From the NCBI RefSeq assembly GCF_000002875.2, contig NC_009420.2, forward strand, positions 308,001-372,000: a stretch of 64,000 nucleotides of DNA, read 5' to 3'. The notes under the pieces are model-generated. The model was given only the letters and a program-made list of their open reading frames with translations, ran no database searches and had not been told where the DNA came from. Position numbers and translations under genes: made by a program. Positions 22,091 to 32,900 of the stretch are shown here, one piece after another (positions within the stretch are counted from its first letter, which is position 1; each line of letters begins with the position of its first letter). This stretch comes from Leishmania infantum JPCM5 (taxonomy: Eukaryota; Euglenozoa; Kinetoplastea; Trypanosomatida; Trypanosomatidae).

Positions 22091-24261
22091 CATTTCTCTT
22101 CAGTGTAATCGCTGTGGCGTGCACACATCAATGCAGGCGGGCAAGAGCGTGACATATGCAGCGCCGCGTTGCTGCCCTACTCATTCTGTACTTGAGCCTG
22201 CGTGCGCGTGTATGTCTGCTCACCTCTCTCGTGCAGCAACAGCTTCCCCCACCACCTCACCCCTTCTCTCCTTCTCCCCCATTCCTCCCTTTCGTTCTCT
22301 CTCGCACGCACCTTCCACACATCGAATCCGAATCTCCTGCGACGCAATGCGCAGTTAGACCCCCCCCTCCCCGAAAAAAAAAAAATAGGTAACACAAACT
22401 CCCCAAAGGCAGCAGCCCCCCGCACGCGCGCTTTCTTTATTTCACACAAGTGCGCGTGTGAGGCTTCGTCGAGTACGCATTCCTTGACTGAAGCCGGTGC
22501 GCTCAACTCTATCCAACACCCCTACCTCCACTTCCGTTGTCGTAATCCGTTTCTGATAGAGCATTTTTTCCTCTGCGTGGCCCCTGGCGGAAAAAAGGAC
22601 GCTGCAATCCGTGAGAGCAGATAAGAATCACCGGAGCGCCATAACACACGCGCTCGAGCAAGGGACCGCGTCATTGTTTGGAGCCGGCTACCGTTCGTGA
22701 GCAGGCGCGTACGCACACCACCTCCTCCTCTACACCTATTCATACACACCGGCCCGTTCTCACGGCGGTGTGTATACGTCATTGCCGCTGTTTTACTATA
22801 CACAGCCACCGTGAGTGATTTGTACGAACGTCTCGTTGCTCTTTTTTTTAGATTTCGTAGTTTGTGTTTTCTTGTCGTTGTTTTGCCGATTGCTTCTTAC
22901 CTCCTCCTCCTCCACTGTCTGCCTCTTGGTGTCGTTCCTTTTCTCTTGTCTCTGTTTTTTTCTTTCTTTTTTCGTATGGGTGCCTGTGCTCTTCTCTGCC
23001 GTCTTTTGAGTTCTCTGCCGTGTCCACTCAACCGTCTTCGCCGTTTCCCCAGGAGCCCACCTCTTCCCAAAGCGCACACTCGAATCTGATCGACTCCCGC
23101 GTGCCCCGTGGCGACTCCATCGTTTCTTTTATTGTTATTAGTATTATTATGTATTTTTCGCGTGTTTCTCATCCCAAAACCCTCCGCATCGACTGAGCGT
23201 CTGTCTTCCTCGATCGGTATCGCGCACCCTTTCAGGCTGTCCTTCACCCTTTATACTGCACATCTCATTTGTGCTTCATGCTGCTGTGCGCGTGTGTGTG
23301 CGTGTGCGTGCTGCGGCTGACCTTCTCTGGTGACTGATTCCACGCCCTTCTCCTATTCGTCCCCTCTGCGATCCCTCCTCATTCTTGTTCGCCTCTCCGT
23401 TTTCCTCATTCCGGAAGGTCAGTGATCGACAGTGCAGTCCAAGTACGCATAGCGTCTGCTCACGTTTACGGTCTCTGGACCCATCAACGTATAGACGGTT
23501 GCTGCGTATAGAACGACTTGTAGGGAACAACACGGAATAGAGCAAGAGAGCACAAACTAACGAGAGCGGAGAGGGAAAGCCGGAAAAAAAAAGGATAGCA
23601 TATACTCCACTAAAACGTCTACAGCCGTTCGGTGTTGGCCCGCTGCGCTCTCCTTCCCTCTCCCTTTCCCTTCCAAGGGGCTCCTACGCGCGTGTGCTTG
23701 TGTGTGCGTGCCTGTCTAATTTTTTTTTCCGTTTCGCCGTCTTTGTATCTTTCCCTTTTCTTTGGGTGTTTTGTTTCACGTGACGCATTCTCTCCCGCAC
23801 TTCTCTCTCTTTGCTCTTCTTATCATTGTTCTCATCGGATATCTGCCACGAAGCCGTACTTGTGCCCGCCTCGGGCTCCGCTTCTCTGGTCGTGTGGTGC
23901 ACAGCCACACACCCACACGTCCCTACAACGCGCTCGCAATACATGACTCTTTTCCAACAACGACAACAAAAAAAAACGCCACTGCTGTTTGTCCTCTCGC
24001 TGCTTGGTGCTTTCTCTTTCCTGTTTTATTTTGGTTGCATGGTATGTGTGCACGGCGCCTCTTTAGTCTCCTTTTTTCGTTGTTTCCGTTGCTCTCCTCC
24101 TCTTGCGCCCCGAACCTGATTCCGCGACATTATTTTTTTTTTCGTGTGTGTGTGTGTTTGTGTGTCATTGCTGTTTCCGCTGTCCTCGTCGCCCCCCCTC
24201 CTTCTCTCTCTGGTTTCGTTTTTCTTTCGTACATTTTCTTCGACTTGATTCCATCTTGGAT

Positions 24262-24304
24262 TGGGTGCTGCTGTTGCCTTTGATTTCCTTTTTGTTTCTG
24301 CTAG
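24262..24304 (+). promoter_or_regulatory. Predicted spliced-leader acceptor of the AMPK alpha gene
   Basis: A T-rich tract ends in CTGCTAG, with AG at 24303-24304. The resulting 147-nt leader has no ATG before 24452, which supports that start codon. A second AG (24322-24323) would give the same first ATG. Confidence 0.65.
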
Positions 24305-24451
24305 TGTGGTGCGCGCGTAGGCAGGATTACAACCTTTCCCTCCCGCTCTCGCGTGCGCTGGTATAGTCCATTGATCTGGACGCCGCGTGCTGGCGATCCC
24401 AGCCACTCTTCGAGTAGACTTCCTGAGATACGAAATCGAAAAGCGTGGCGC

Positions 24452-26827
24452 ATGATGGCGGACGGCTACCACAACAAGCCCGCTGCCCCCAAGGTGGGCC
24501 AGCGCTTTGGCCCCTATCAGGTCGGCGACACCATCGGCCGTGGCACCTTCGCCAAAGTAAAGATTGGCTACCACGAAACGACCAAGGTCCGCGTAGCGCT
24601 CAAGATTATATCACGCAAGCTGATGGAAAGCGACGCGCGTTCGGCGCTGAAGATCAAGCGCGAGATCAAGATCATGCGGGTGCTGCGCCACCCGCACATC
24701 ACTCGGCTCTACGACGTTGTCAAGACGAAGCACGACATTGTGCTGGCCATGGAGTACGTGTCTGGCGGCGAGCTGTTTGACTACGTTACCTGCAAAGGTC
24801 GACTAGAGGAGCCGACTGCGCGCGCCCTATTTCAGCAGCTTACCGCCGCTGTCGCCTACTGCCATCGCTACCGGGTCACACATCGCGACATCAAGCCAGA
24901 GAACATCATGATGGAGCACGGGTGCCACAGCGTGAAGTTGAGCGACTTCGGGCTATCCTCCATCACTCATGACGGTCGCTTCTTCGAGACGAGCTGCGGC
25001 ACACCCAACTACGCGTCCCCGGAAGTGGTAAGCGGGCGGCTCTACGGCGGCCCGGAGGCGGATGTGTGGAGCTGTGGCGTCGTGCTCTATGCCATGCTCT
25101 GCGGCACTCTGCCATTCGACGACAGCAACATTGCTCTCCTTTTCAAGAAGATCCAGACTGCGGACTACGCCATCCCTAGCCACGTCTCCGCGCAGGCACG
25201 AGACCTGCTGCACCGCGTGCTGGTCGTGAACCCGCTGGAGCGCGCCACCATGGAGCAGGTGATGCAGCACCCGTGGTTGCGGCCTGACTTTCCCCGTTAT
25301 CTGCTCTCGTTGCACTTCGCCGCTATCGTGGAGACGACGCGCTTCGCGAGCACCTACTATCTCACGGAGGACATGTTGGATGAGGAGGTGGTGCGCGTCG
25401 TCGCCTCCCGCTTCCGTGTCTCTCCGCAGGAGGTGGCGTCGATCATTATGTCGGAGGAGGAGCGCATCCCGTCGATGCGGGCCGTCATTAGCGATGAGGA
25501 CAACCCGAACTCCATGGCGCGTCGCTACCCCGCCGCGAACTACTTTGAAATGTACTCAAACGTGTTAGACTCGAAACTGTGGCCCACGCCGGTGGAGATC
25601 GCCGCGGCCGAGGTGGCCCTTCGCGACGAGGCTCATGACATCTACGTTTCCTATGTCATTCTGACGCAGAAGAAGCAGAACAAGCTGGCTCCGCAAGAGC
25701 ATGCCGCAAACCCATCGTTTGGAGAGAGTGCCAACTCCCTCCTTCAGTCGCAGGCCCAGCAGGGCTATGGCTCCCTCAACGCAAACTCGCTGCAGCAGCT
25801 CACCGGCAACAGCAGCTTCACCGGCCTCAGCTTCAAGGAGACGAGCTCGAGATCGCACACGGACGCCAGCTCGTCGCCCGCATCGAAGAAATCGAACCAT
25901 CATAACGGTAAGACGCTTCAGAATCTATCGTCGCCGTTGCAGCACATCATGAACTCGACCGTGCCGGCGGCCCCTCCTGGGGACCCGTGGCAGTCGGGCT
26001 ACAACGTCGTCGCGGCGCCGTTTCTCCCACTCCACGCGAAAGGTGCCACCGGCACCGTACTGGGACAGCTCCTACGCGTGCAGGAGCTCCCGGTGCAGCT
26101 GCTTATGTCTCGAAGAATCACGGTGAAACCTGTCAAGAAAGAAGCATCAAGCACGATGTTTTTGTCGCCCGGGCTTCCGAAATCAACACCTGGTTTTGAC
26201 TGCATCAGCGACACCGGCGCTGCGCCAACCTCGATGCCAACGGCTCCGCAAGGCAATCTGCTGCAGCCGCAGCGATCCCCCACGACGAGGACGAGATCGG
26301 CGGCACCAACTCTGCTACATCCGCACTCGAAGGTTGAGGTGGGTCTTAGCGACCCCCACTCGCCGATTCCGACCGGCAGGCCAATGAGGAGCATCGGCGC
26401 CGACGCGCGGCACAACTTGGCCACCGCGGGCGGCGAGACAGCGCTGGACACGTTGTATCATGCAGAGACAGTAACACGCTTCGGCAACGACTTTATTCGC
26501 AATGGCGTAGCGTTTGTGAACTCCACCAGTCACGAGACACTGCAGGAGGTGTACGAGGCCATGAAGGAGGAGGGGCTGCTCTGGAAGGTCATCTACGACT
26601 ACTACTTCTCCGTCGTGCGCTACCCAAACATCAAGCTGCAGGTGAAGGTGTACAAGACCAAGTCGGATGAGCAATTGGTGGACGTCAAGGTGTCCGCGCA
26701 AAGCGGGATGGCCGCGTATGACGTGGCGCTGTCGTTGTTAGAGCGGCTGCGCACCCGTGCCGTTAACAAGCGCAATACGCAGATTCGTGAAAGCCATGCA
26801 AGCGCCCTCACGCCGGATACCACTTGA
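24452..26827 (+). CDS. SNF1/AMPK-related protein kinase, catalytic alpha subunit
   Basis: A 791-residue energy- and nutrient-sensing kinase. Visible: glycine loop IGRGTFAKV (28-36), K51, HRDIKPEN (144-151), DFG (165-167), and activation loop FFETSCGTPNYASPE, in which T180 matches AMPK Thr172. The kinase domain ends near residue 285. An autoinhibitory UBA-like segment starts at LTEDMLDEEVV (about 304), but its last helix (YVSYVILTQKKQ, about 397-410) is separated from the rest by an insertion of about 60 residues. A Ser/Gln/Pro-rich linker follows. The C-terminal 110 residues (from ETVTRFGND, about 673) have the KA1-like fold signature of the alpha C-terminal domain (YFSVVRYPNIKLQVKVYK). The protein is longer than animal alpha subunits (about 550) because of the linker. 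From memory the T. brucei counterpart is AMPK alpha1. The open frame extends upstream to a GTG at 24353, but no ATG precedes 24452. Confidence 0.92.
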   Translation: MMADGYHNKPAAPKVGQRFGPYQVGDTIGRGTFAKVKIGYHETTKVRVALKIISRKLMESDARSALKIKREIKIMRVLRHPHITRLYDVVKTKHDIVLAMEYVSGGELFDYVTCKGRLEEPTARALFQQLTAAVAYCHRYRVTHRDIKPENIMMEHGCHSVKLSDFGLSSITHDGRFFETSCGTPNYASPEVVSGRLYGGPEADVWSCGVVLYAMLCGTLPFDDSNIALLFKKIQTADYAIPSHVSAQARDLLHRVLVVNPLERATMEQVMQHPWLRPDFPRYLLSLHFAAIVETTRFASTYYLTEDMLDEEVVRVVASRFRVSPQEVASIIMSEEERIPSMRAVISDEDNPNSMARRYPAANYFEMYSNVLDSKLWPTPVEIAAAEVALRDEAHDIYVSYVILTQKKQNKLAPQEHAANPSFGESANSLLQSQAQQGYGSLNANSLQQLTGNSSFTGLSFKETSSRSHTDASSSPASKKSNHHNGKTLQNLSSPLQHIMNSTVPAAPPGDPWQSGYNVVAAPFLPLHAKGATGTVLGQLLRVQELPVQLLMSRRITVKPVKKEASSTMFLSPGLPKSTPGFDCISDTGAAPTSMPTAPQGNLLQPQRSPTTRTRSAAPTLLHPHSKVEVGLSDPHSPIPTGRPMRSIGADARHNLATAGGETALDTLYHAETVTRFGNDFIRNGVAFVNSTSHETLQEVYEAMKEEGLLWKVIYDYYFSVVRYPNIKLQVKVYKTKSDEQLVDVKVSAQSGMAAYDVALSLLERLRTRAVNKRNTQIRESHASALTPDTT

Positions 26828-28630
26828 GCGCCTCCGCTTATTCCCTTTCTCTCCGCATGAGCAGCAGAGCAGTGTAGACCCGCTCTAGTTTCAAAATAAA
26901 AACAAAACGGGAAAGAAAACGAGGAGGTCCACCTGATTGCCCTTACGCGAAGGCCGGGCATCTGTTGCGCGGGTATCGTCTTGTGCTCCGATACAACAGT
27001 TGTCAAAACACCTCTGTCGGCGACTTGTCACCGCCTCATGCACGTCTTTCCTTCCCTTTTTTTCTCTCGTTGCCCAAGCGATGTAGGGAGCGGAAGAAGG
27101 TAGAGAGAGGGAGCAGCTGATTCTTGCACCTTGTTCTTCCCTCGACTACAGCTTGCCATTGTGTGTGTGCGTGTGTGTATCCCCTGAGCCCGTGGCCGGG
27201 GGGGGGGGGACTCTACCTCCCCCTTTCTGTTATGCTTGCTGGGACGGTGTAATCATCCCTTTCGCGCCATGTGACGGGCTGGGTTGAGTTAAACTCATGC
27301 TCTATGGTCGAAATGGGAGCACCTCGAGAACGACAAAAAAAAACAAAACAAACACAAAATGGATCCAACCCCTCCGCCACCCCCTCTATCTGGGTTTTCC
27401 TGCATAGAGTGCTCGCCTATGTGTTTATTGCGTGCACTTTCCTTCCAGTTGCTCTCCGTGGATCCGTTGATCTCCTCTGCAACCCCGTTCTTTCATCCTC
27501 TTCGTGCTGTTGTTGTACATTGGTGAGACATCTTGTGTGTGTGTGTGTGTGCGGCTCTTTTTTTTTTTCGAATTTCAGTGGTACCGGTTCTTTTTTTTTC
27601 GCGGAAGTGAATATGTGCGTTCGTAGTGCGAGCAATACCGCCGTTTCGATGCAGAGCGCGCGGAGAGCGAGCGAGCCACCACACGCACCTGCTCGGCGTA
27701 GCGAGTACTGTGGTTGAAAGGGTGAGACAGGCTACACTGAGTGCCCTGAGGACTAACGTGAGCTCTCAAAAAAGAAGAAATGAAGCCAACTGGTTAATGG
27801 GAATCAAACAACCCCCCCCACACACACACACACAAAATCGTGGCACAGTGTGGGCAATATGCAGCATTGTTAGTACTGGTAGCTGTGTGCGTGTGTGCAA
27901 GTATTGGAGGGCGGTGGAGGGCACATCTGCTGCACCACACATCACCAGCAGCTCTACATCACGTACCCATGAAGCGTTGCTGATTGAAGTGCGGTGTGGC
28001 GCCACAATCTCGATGCCATCTTACCCGATTCAGGGCATGGATAGATGGCACTGCCACACCCGTGTCATCTAAATGTTGTTTGCTGCTGTTCTGTTTACGT
28101 CCTCTCCGCTTTTGCTGCATCTGTCTCTGTATCTCTTGCCTCCCGCTCTTTGTTTTACGTGGTCGCCCACGGTGGCGCGCACAGGGGTGCAAGCTGCCGC
28201 AAACCCTTTGCCGACGTGCGAGGTCGAGGAAAGGAGGGCGCTAGAAAACAGGATGAAGAGAGGGGCGTCGATCGCGCGCGCACTGAACATACCAGGTCGC
28301 TCACCGCGCTTACTCGGTTCATCCACACCGCTTCCTCTGTTGCGCTCCCGTCTTTTTCTCGGCGCCCCTGCTCTCTTTCCACCGAATGCGTCTCGCAAAG
28401 AGAGAAGCGATCCTATTTTGTTGCGCAGGCCCTTGACCCTATTACCTGCAGTGCTGGAAGGGGTTCTCGTTCTCGCTCCCCGCCAAAAAGTAGTCGCGAG
28501 CGCACTCGCCTACATGCACACACACACGTGGACATGTTCGCCACGTCATCAATTACGCCTCTTGTCACTCACACATGCAAGAGACAGGCGTTGACATCCA
28601 CACTAACCCCCCCTTCTTCCTCCCCATTCG

Positions 28631-28667
28631 CACACACACACACACACACAAACACAAACACACAAAC
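28631..28667. repeat. CA microsatellite
   Basis: Twenty bases of perfect CA followed by imperfect CA/AAC units, just upstream of the decayed gene. Confidence 0.8.
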
Positions 28668-28885
28668 ATGCACAGGGAGCGTATGCAAGACTCCTTTTCC
28701 CTCTCTCGCTTCTTTGTGTGCGGACCGATCTTGCTGGTGACGTTGTATTCGCGTTTTTTTTTCGTGTGCCTTCTTCACCTTCCCGACACTTGAGCACTTT
28801 TCCCGTACCTTCGAGGTGCCCGAGGCTTCGCAGCCAGGTGCAGCTCACCGACTGCTTAGCGGGTCGCGATTCACAGACAGCGGGC

Positions 28886-29991
28886 ATGCTTAACGGCAGC
28901 AACGGCGCAGTATCGTTCTTTTGTGGAGCACGTGTCGCCGGCGAGAATGGCAAAGAGCAGCGGTCAAACAGCGATCATGTCGTCGCCATCACCCCCCCCC
29001 CTCCACGGCCGCCGGGGCTCGGAACGGCCGAAGCAAGGGTTGCTTTCAGTGGCGGTTGCTGGCATATGGGTGAGCCTGGTTAGCGCCACCAGCCATTGTG
29101 GCTCGGATGCCCAGCTATCTATACAACGCTGAGTACCTCCCCGACATCCTGGAGTTTTCGCCTCATCCACGCACTCAGGAAGGCACCCTTCGAGAGCCGT
29201 CAGGGCATCCATCTTGTGTACACGATGGAGAGCGCTCCCGGCCGGTTCGACCATCTTCAAAGGCCCTGCAGAGCAACCTGCTTGCATTCCGTACTCCTTC
29301 CACCGCGCCGGCATTCGGCTGTTGCCGCTGCGCCACTGCTACGAGAATATTCGAAACCTCCTGTTGCCGTAACTGCTTATCGTCGTTTCGCAGGGGCATC
29401 AGCCATTTGGCGTGGCGCTGTACCCCGTTTCCCTTTTGCACCGACGCGAGAATATGGCGACAGCGGGCGACGCGATGAATTAAGCAGGTGAAGACAACGT
29501 GCTGCTGACGACAGAGCCCTGGCGCATGCCGAACCTTACTGTGTCATCCATGGCTGGCGAGCGCACCGCCGGGGTGACGGAGCGCGAGCATGCGGCGGGG
29601 CATGCCGCTGCTCCACTTCCGCCTTCTCTCTCGCAGGGGCTGGGGTGGGTGGGTGGGCACTAGGTGAAATGAGAGGTGTTGCATCGGTGCTGGCCTGGTG
29701 CTGGAGGGCCGCTCACAGCTGTATTCGGTGACAGAGGTGACGTGTGCGAGGCTCGCGAGGTACGAAGTGGCGCCCACTCTGGGATGGCCGATCTCGTTGA
29801 GATTAGAGTGTCGGCTGTGCAAGGCCATGCCATGGCCGCTGCAGCGCGTCCTCAACCGGCTCATCGCGTTTCAGGTTGCATCTGTGTCGGAGGCGTGTGC
29901 CGCGGCAGAGACGGCGGCGGAGGCCGTGAACGCGTCGCTGCGCTTCTACGGCCCGGCCGACGCCAACCTGGCCCTGAGCAGAGGGAGGTGA
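28886..29991 (+). pseudogene. Decayed protein gene, unidentified
   Basis: Within T/C-rich DNA this block has balanced base composition and + strand frames that look coding but switch. A frame opening at ATG 28886 (MLNGSNGAVSFF) runs to 29083. At 29098 the next frame reads VARMPSYLYNAEYLPDILEF. Near 29155 coding character moves to another frame (HALRKAPFESRQGIHLVY). From about 29236 the third frame stays coding-like to about 29660 (SFHRAGIRLLPLRHCYENI; QGHQPFGVALYPVSLLHRR; NVLLTTEPWRMPNLTVSS), broken only by stops at 29370 and 29481. A last stretch at about 29698-29991 (NRLIAFQVASVSEACAAAET) is in a further frame. I do not recognise the product. The alternative, a chance GC-rich retroposon, fits less well because the frames show G/C-ending codons and consistent strand. 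Confidence 0.5.
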
Positions 29992-32900
29992 GAGGTGTGT
30001 CAGGAGATGCATGGCTGGCTGGTGGTTTAGCGGGGCTTGTTCGTCCGGCTGACACAGGAGTGCGATGAAGTGGGTTAGTTCGCTGAGGGAAACTGAGGCG
30101 GATGCCAGAAAGCGAGAGAGAGTTTGCGCGATGCTTGATGATGCACGTCCGCGTCAGCCACTCCTTGACTCGCCCGGTGAATTTTTGAGCGTTGGATTGA
30201 TTGCCTTTGTTTTCACCGGTGCTGTGCACAAGGCTAGATGCCGATACCGCCCTGCCTCACCGAAACCACTCACAACGCATACACTCACACAGCAACCAAA
30301 AGAGAGGAAAGCGTTGAATGCAGATGACGCGCATCTGACAAAACCAAAACTCAGGAGTACTCCATGAACGTCAACGCACCACCGTTTGAGCCCCTCCCCG
30401 TATCTCCTGTGTTTTCACTGGGAACATCATCCGATCACGAAGGACGGAAGAATGGCATGTCTCCGAATCCCGTACACATGATCCTGCGCTGCGACCTCTT
30501 GTGGGTTGTGCGCCGCCCCGCTGCCTTGTGTGGGTGCCGGTCGCCGCGTTCCTCATGCTTTGACGCCGGCGGCACCCCTTCCTCGTGACCTTCACTTTCA
30601 CCCTCTCCCCTCTACATTGTCAGCTGCGTCTTTCGGCCGCTGAGGTTTCTGTCGCGTTCTGCCTCCGCGCCTTCTGATGCTGTGCCATATTCAACACCCC
30701 CCCCCCCTTTCGCACACATACACGCATACACAGCTACTCGGTCTTGGTGCGCTTGACGGCGGTACTAAACGCTTGTGCTACTTCACTGCCAGGACTGCCC
30801 AGCTCGGCTGCAGGAGGGTGTTTCTTTCTCCTCCTTTCTGATCCCTTTTCGCTTTTCATATTTTTTTCGCCCCTCTCCATCTCCTGCCGCTCAACCTGCC
30901 CTCGATTCCGGAGAGGCGTGCGCCACGTACTGGTTTTACACCTTTTCGACGCTGCCCCTCTCTTCTCCTCCTCTGGCCGCTGCCTTCCCTTGACAGAGCG
31001 TGGCGGCGTGAGAGCACGACTCATCGAAAGCTACTCGTTGAACGCGAGTGCTGGGCAGTAACGAGAGCGGGCTGTGACGCGGACGAGCAGTCACACACAT
31101 AGGCAGAGACGGATAGCGGGAGGAAAGGCTTCTCCTTGTCGGACATCTATTGTGTTATCAGGTATTCTGAGCCGCATTCCTCTCCCACTCTCTGTGACGA
31201 CGCTTTCTGCTTCACCGTGTACGTTTCTTTCTTCTATCTTTTTCCGGCATCTCCTCCTGCCATTCTCTGCTGTTTTCCGCATTCTGTAGCTTCTTCATCT
31301 CTCTCGCTCCCCTCTGACACCCCACCTATCAAAGACACGTTTCCCACACAAGTTTGTTTTCTTCTGTTTTAGTATTCTGTATAGTCTTGTGTGTGTGTGT
31401 GTGAGCGGCAGCTCTCGTTTGGCGCCAAGTGAGTCTATACCCCATTTCCGCTTTTTTTGGCTAGTGCTCACTAGCGTGGACCCGTTGCTTCGACTCCGAC
31501 AACCTCTTGCCCCTCGTCTCCGGCCGCTCATCTGCGACCGGCTTCGTCTTCTCGCGGTGCGCAGCTGTAGACAGGGTGAGAACTTAGCGTGAATTCTCTC
31601 GTTCTCTCGGCTGTGCGCGCGCGTTTGCCCCTGTGCGCTGGATGGCTGTTCTTCACAACATTCTTTGCTTGCGATTTCCCCGAGTCCTGGTCAGAGTGAC
31701 AGTGCCACGCCGCCCTCCCTCTCTTTCTGTGTGCGTGTATGTGGACGGGTGGGTTTTTTTTTCGTGTGCTCTGTAAGGAAATAAATCACCGATACGCAAG
31801 TGTAGGTGGTCCCTTTTTCTTTGCTTCCGTGTTGGGTTCTTTTTATTGTGCTCTCTCTTGTTGGTCGCCTTCTTGAATTGCTTGCTCCTACTGCAGACAC
31901 CCTCCCTCGTCTCTCTCCTGAACACCACGCCGAACGCCATTCCTTGCGCCGCCTTTCTTCCTCAAGTGACACTGTGGAGATCATCCTTTTTTCGGTCGTT
32001 TTAGATACGCATTTTTCGTTCTGCCACAGGAGATTTTCTCGGCCGTCTCTCTCTCTCTCTGTTGTCTTTCTCCGCATCGTTTTGTCTGCTTTTTTTTTGC
32101 CATCCCCGCCGGCGCGTGTGAACTCTTTTTTTGTGTGTGTAGTTTGGTGTTTTGTCCCCCCCCCGTCCTCCTCCCTTCTTTTTTACCTTTTTTTCCTGGT
32201 CCTAACCTCATTTTGTGTGTGTGTGTGTGCGTGTCTTCGTTCTTTTGACCTTTTTTGCCTTTTCTGCATTTGGTTTCTGTTAAAGCATAACTATATCTAT
32301 CTCGTACGTTGATCGGTTGTTGGTGTGGATACGTATAGCATTTGCTTGTGCTTGCCTTCTTTTTTGTTGTTCTTTTCGTGACCAAGAACGCTTCCTTCAC
32401 TTTCTCCTTCGCTCTTTCCCACTCCTCATCGCAAAAGAAAAAGGAGGCCAACATATTTAAGGAGTCGGCAACGTTAAGGACAGTACACTCACGTGCTGTT
32501 TGACATTCTCTTCCTAGAGCTCAGTAAGCTTCTTTGTGTCAGCTGCTGTCTTGTCGAATACCTCCGTGTCGTGGTTTTCCAGCTCTTGTTTTTCACTTCT
32601 CTTGTGCGAGTGTTCATTCTGTTCTCTGTTTGCATGCTTGCCCTGTGGACTTGACGACCGTCTCACGTCCTGTGCTTGCTCTGCTTTTTTTTTAACTCTT
32701 CTTTGCTTTCGTCTGCTCTGGTGTCGCCCTTCTGTTCTCTCTCTCCCGATCTCTTCTTTCCGTTTTTTTTTTTTTCATGGCTCCACCCCTCTCACCTCAT
32801 CTCACCGTTGTGTCGTCTCTGTCTTTTCCTTTTTACGCGTGTGTGTGTTCGGGTCGGCTCTCGAAATCTGTGTCTTCTCTTTGTGTCTTTTCGTTTTTCT

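Larger units (their letters stand above)
20401..24451. other. Intergenic region, 4.1 kb
   Basis: A long gap between eIF6 and AMPK alpha. Most is T/C-rich with poly-T runs, a TG microsatellite (22064-22090) and TTA/ATT runs near 23130. A more GC-balanced patch of about 270 bases (21790-22060) breaks the pattern and resembles none of the SIDER-like copies by eye. I find no protein gene on either strand. Confidence 0.55.

Noticed and set aside
24353..24451. Upstream extension of the AMPK frame
   Set aside because: It begins at GTG; the first ATG after the predicted splice site is 24452.
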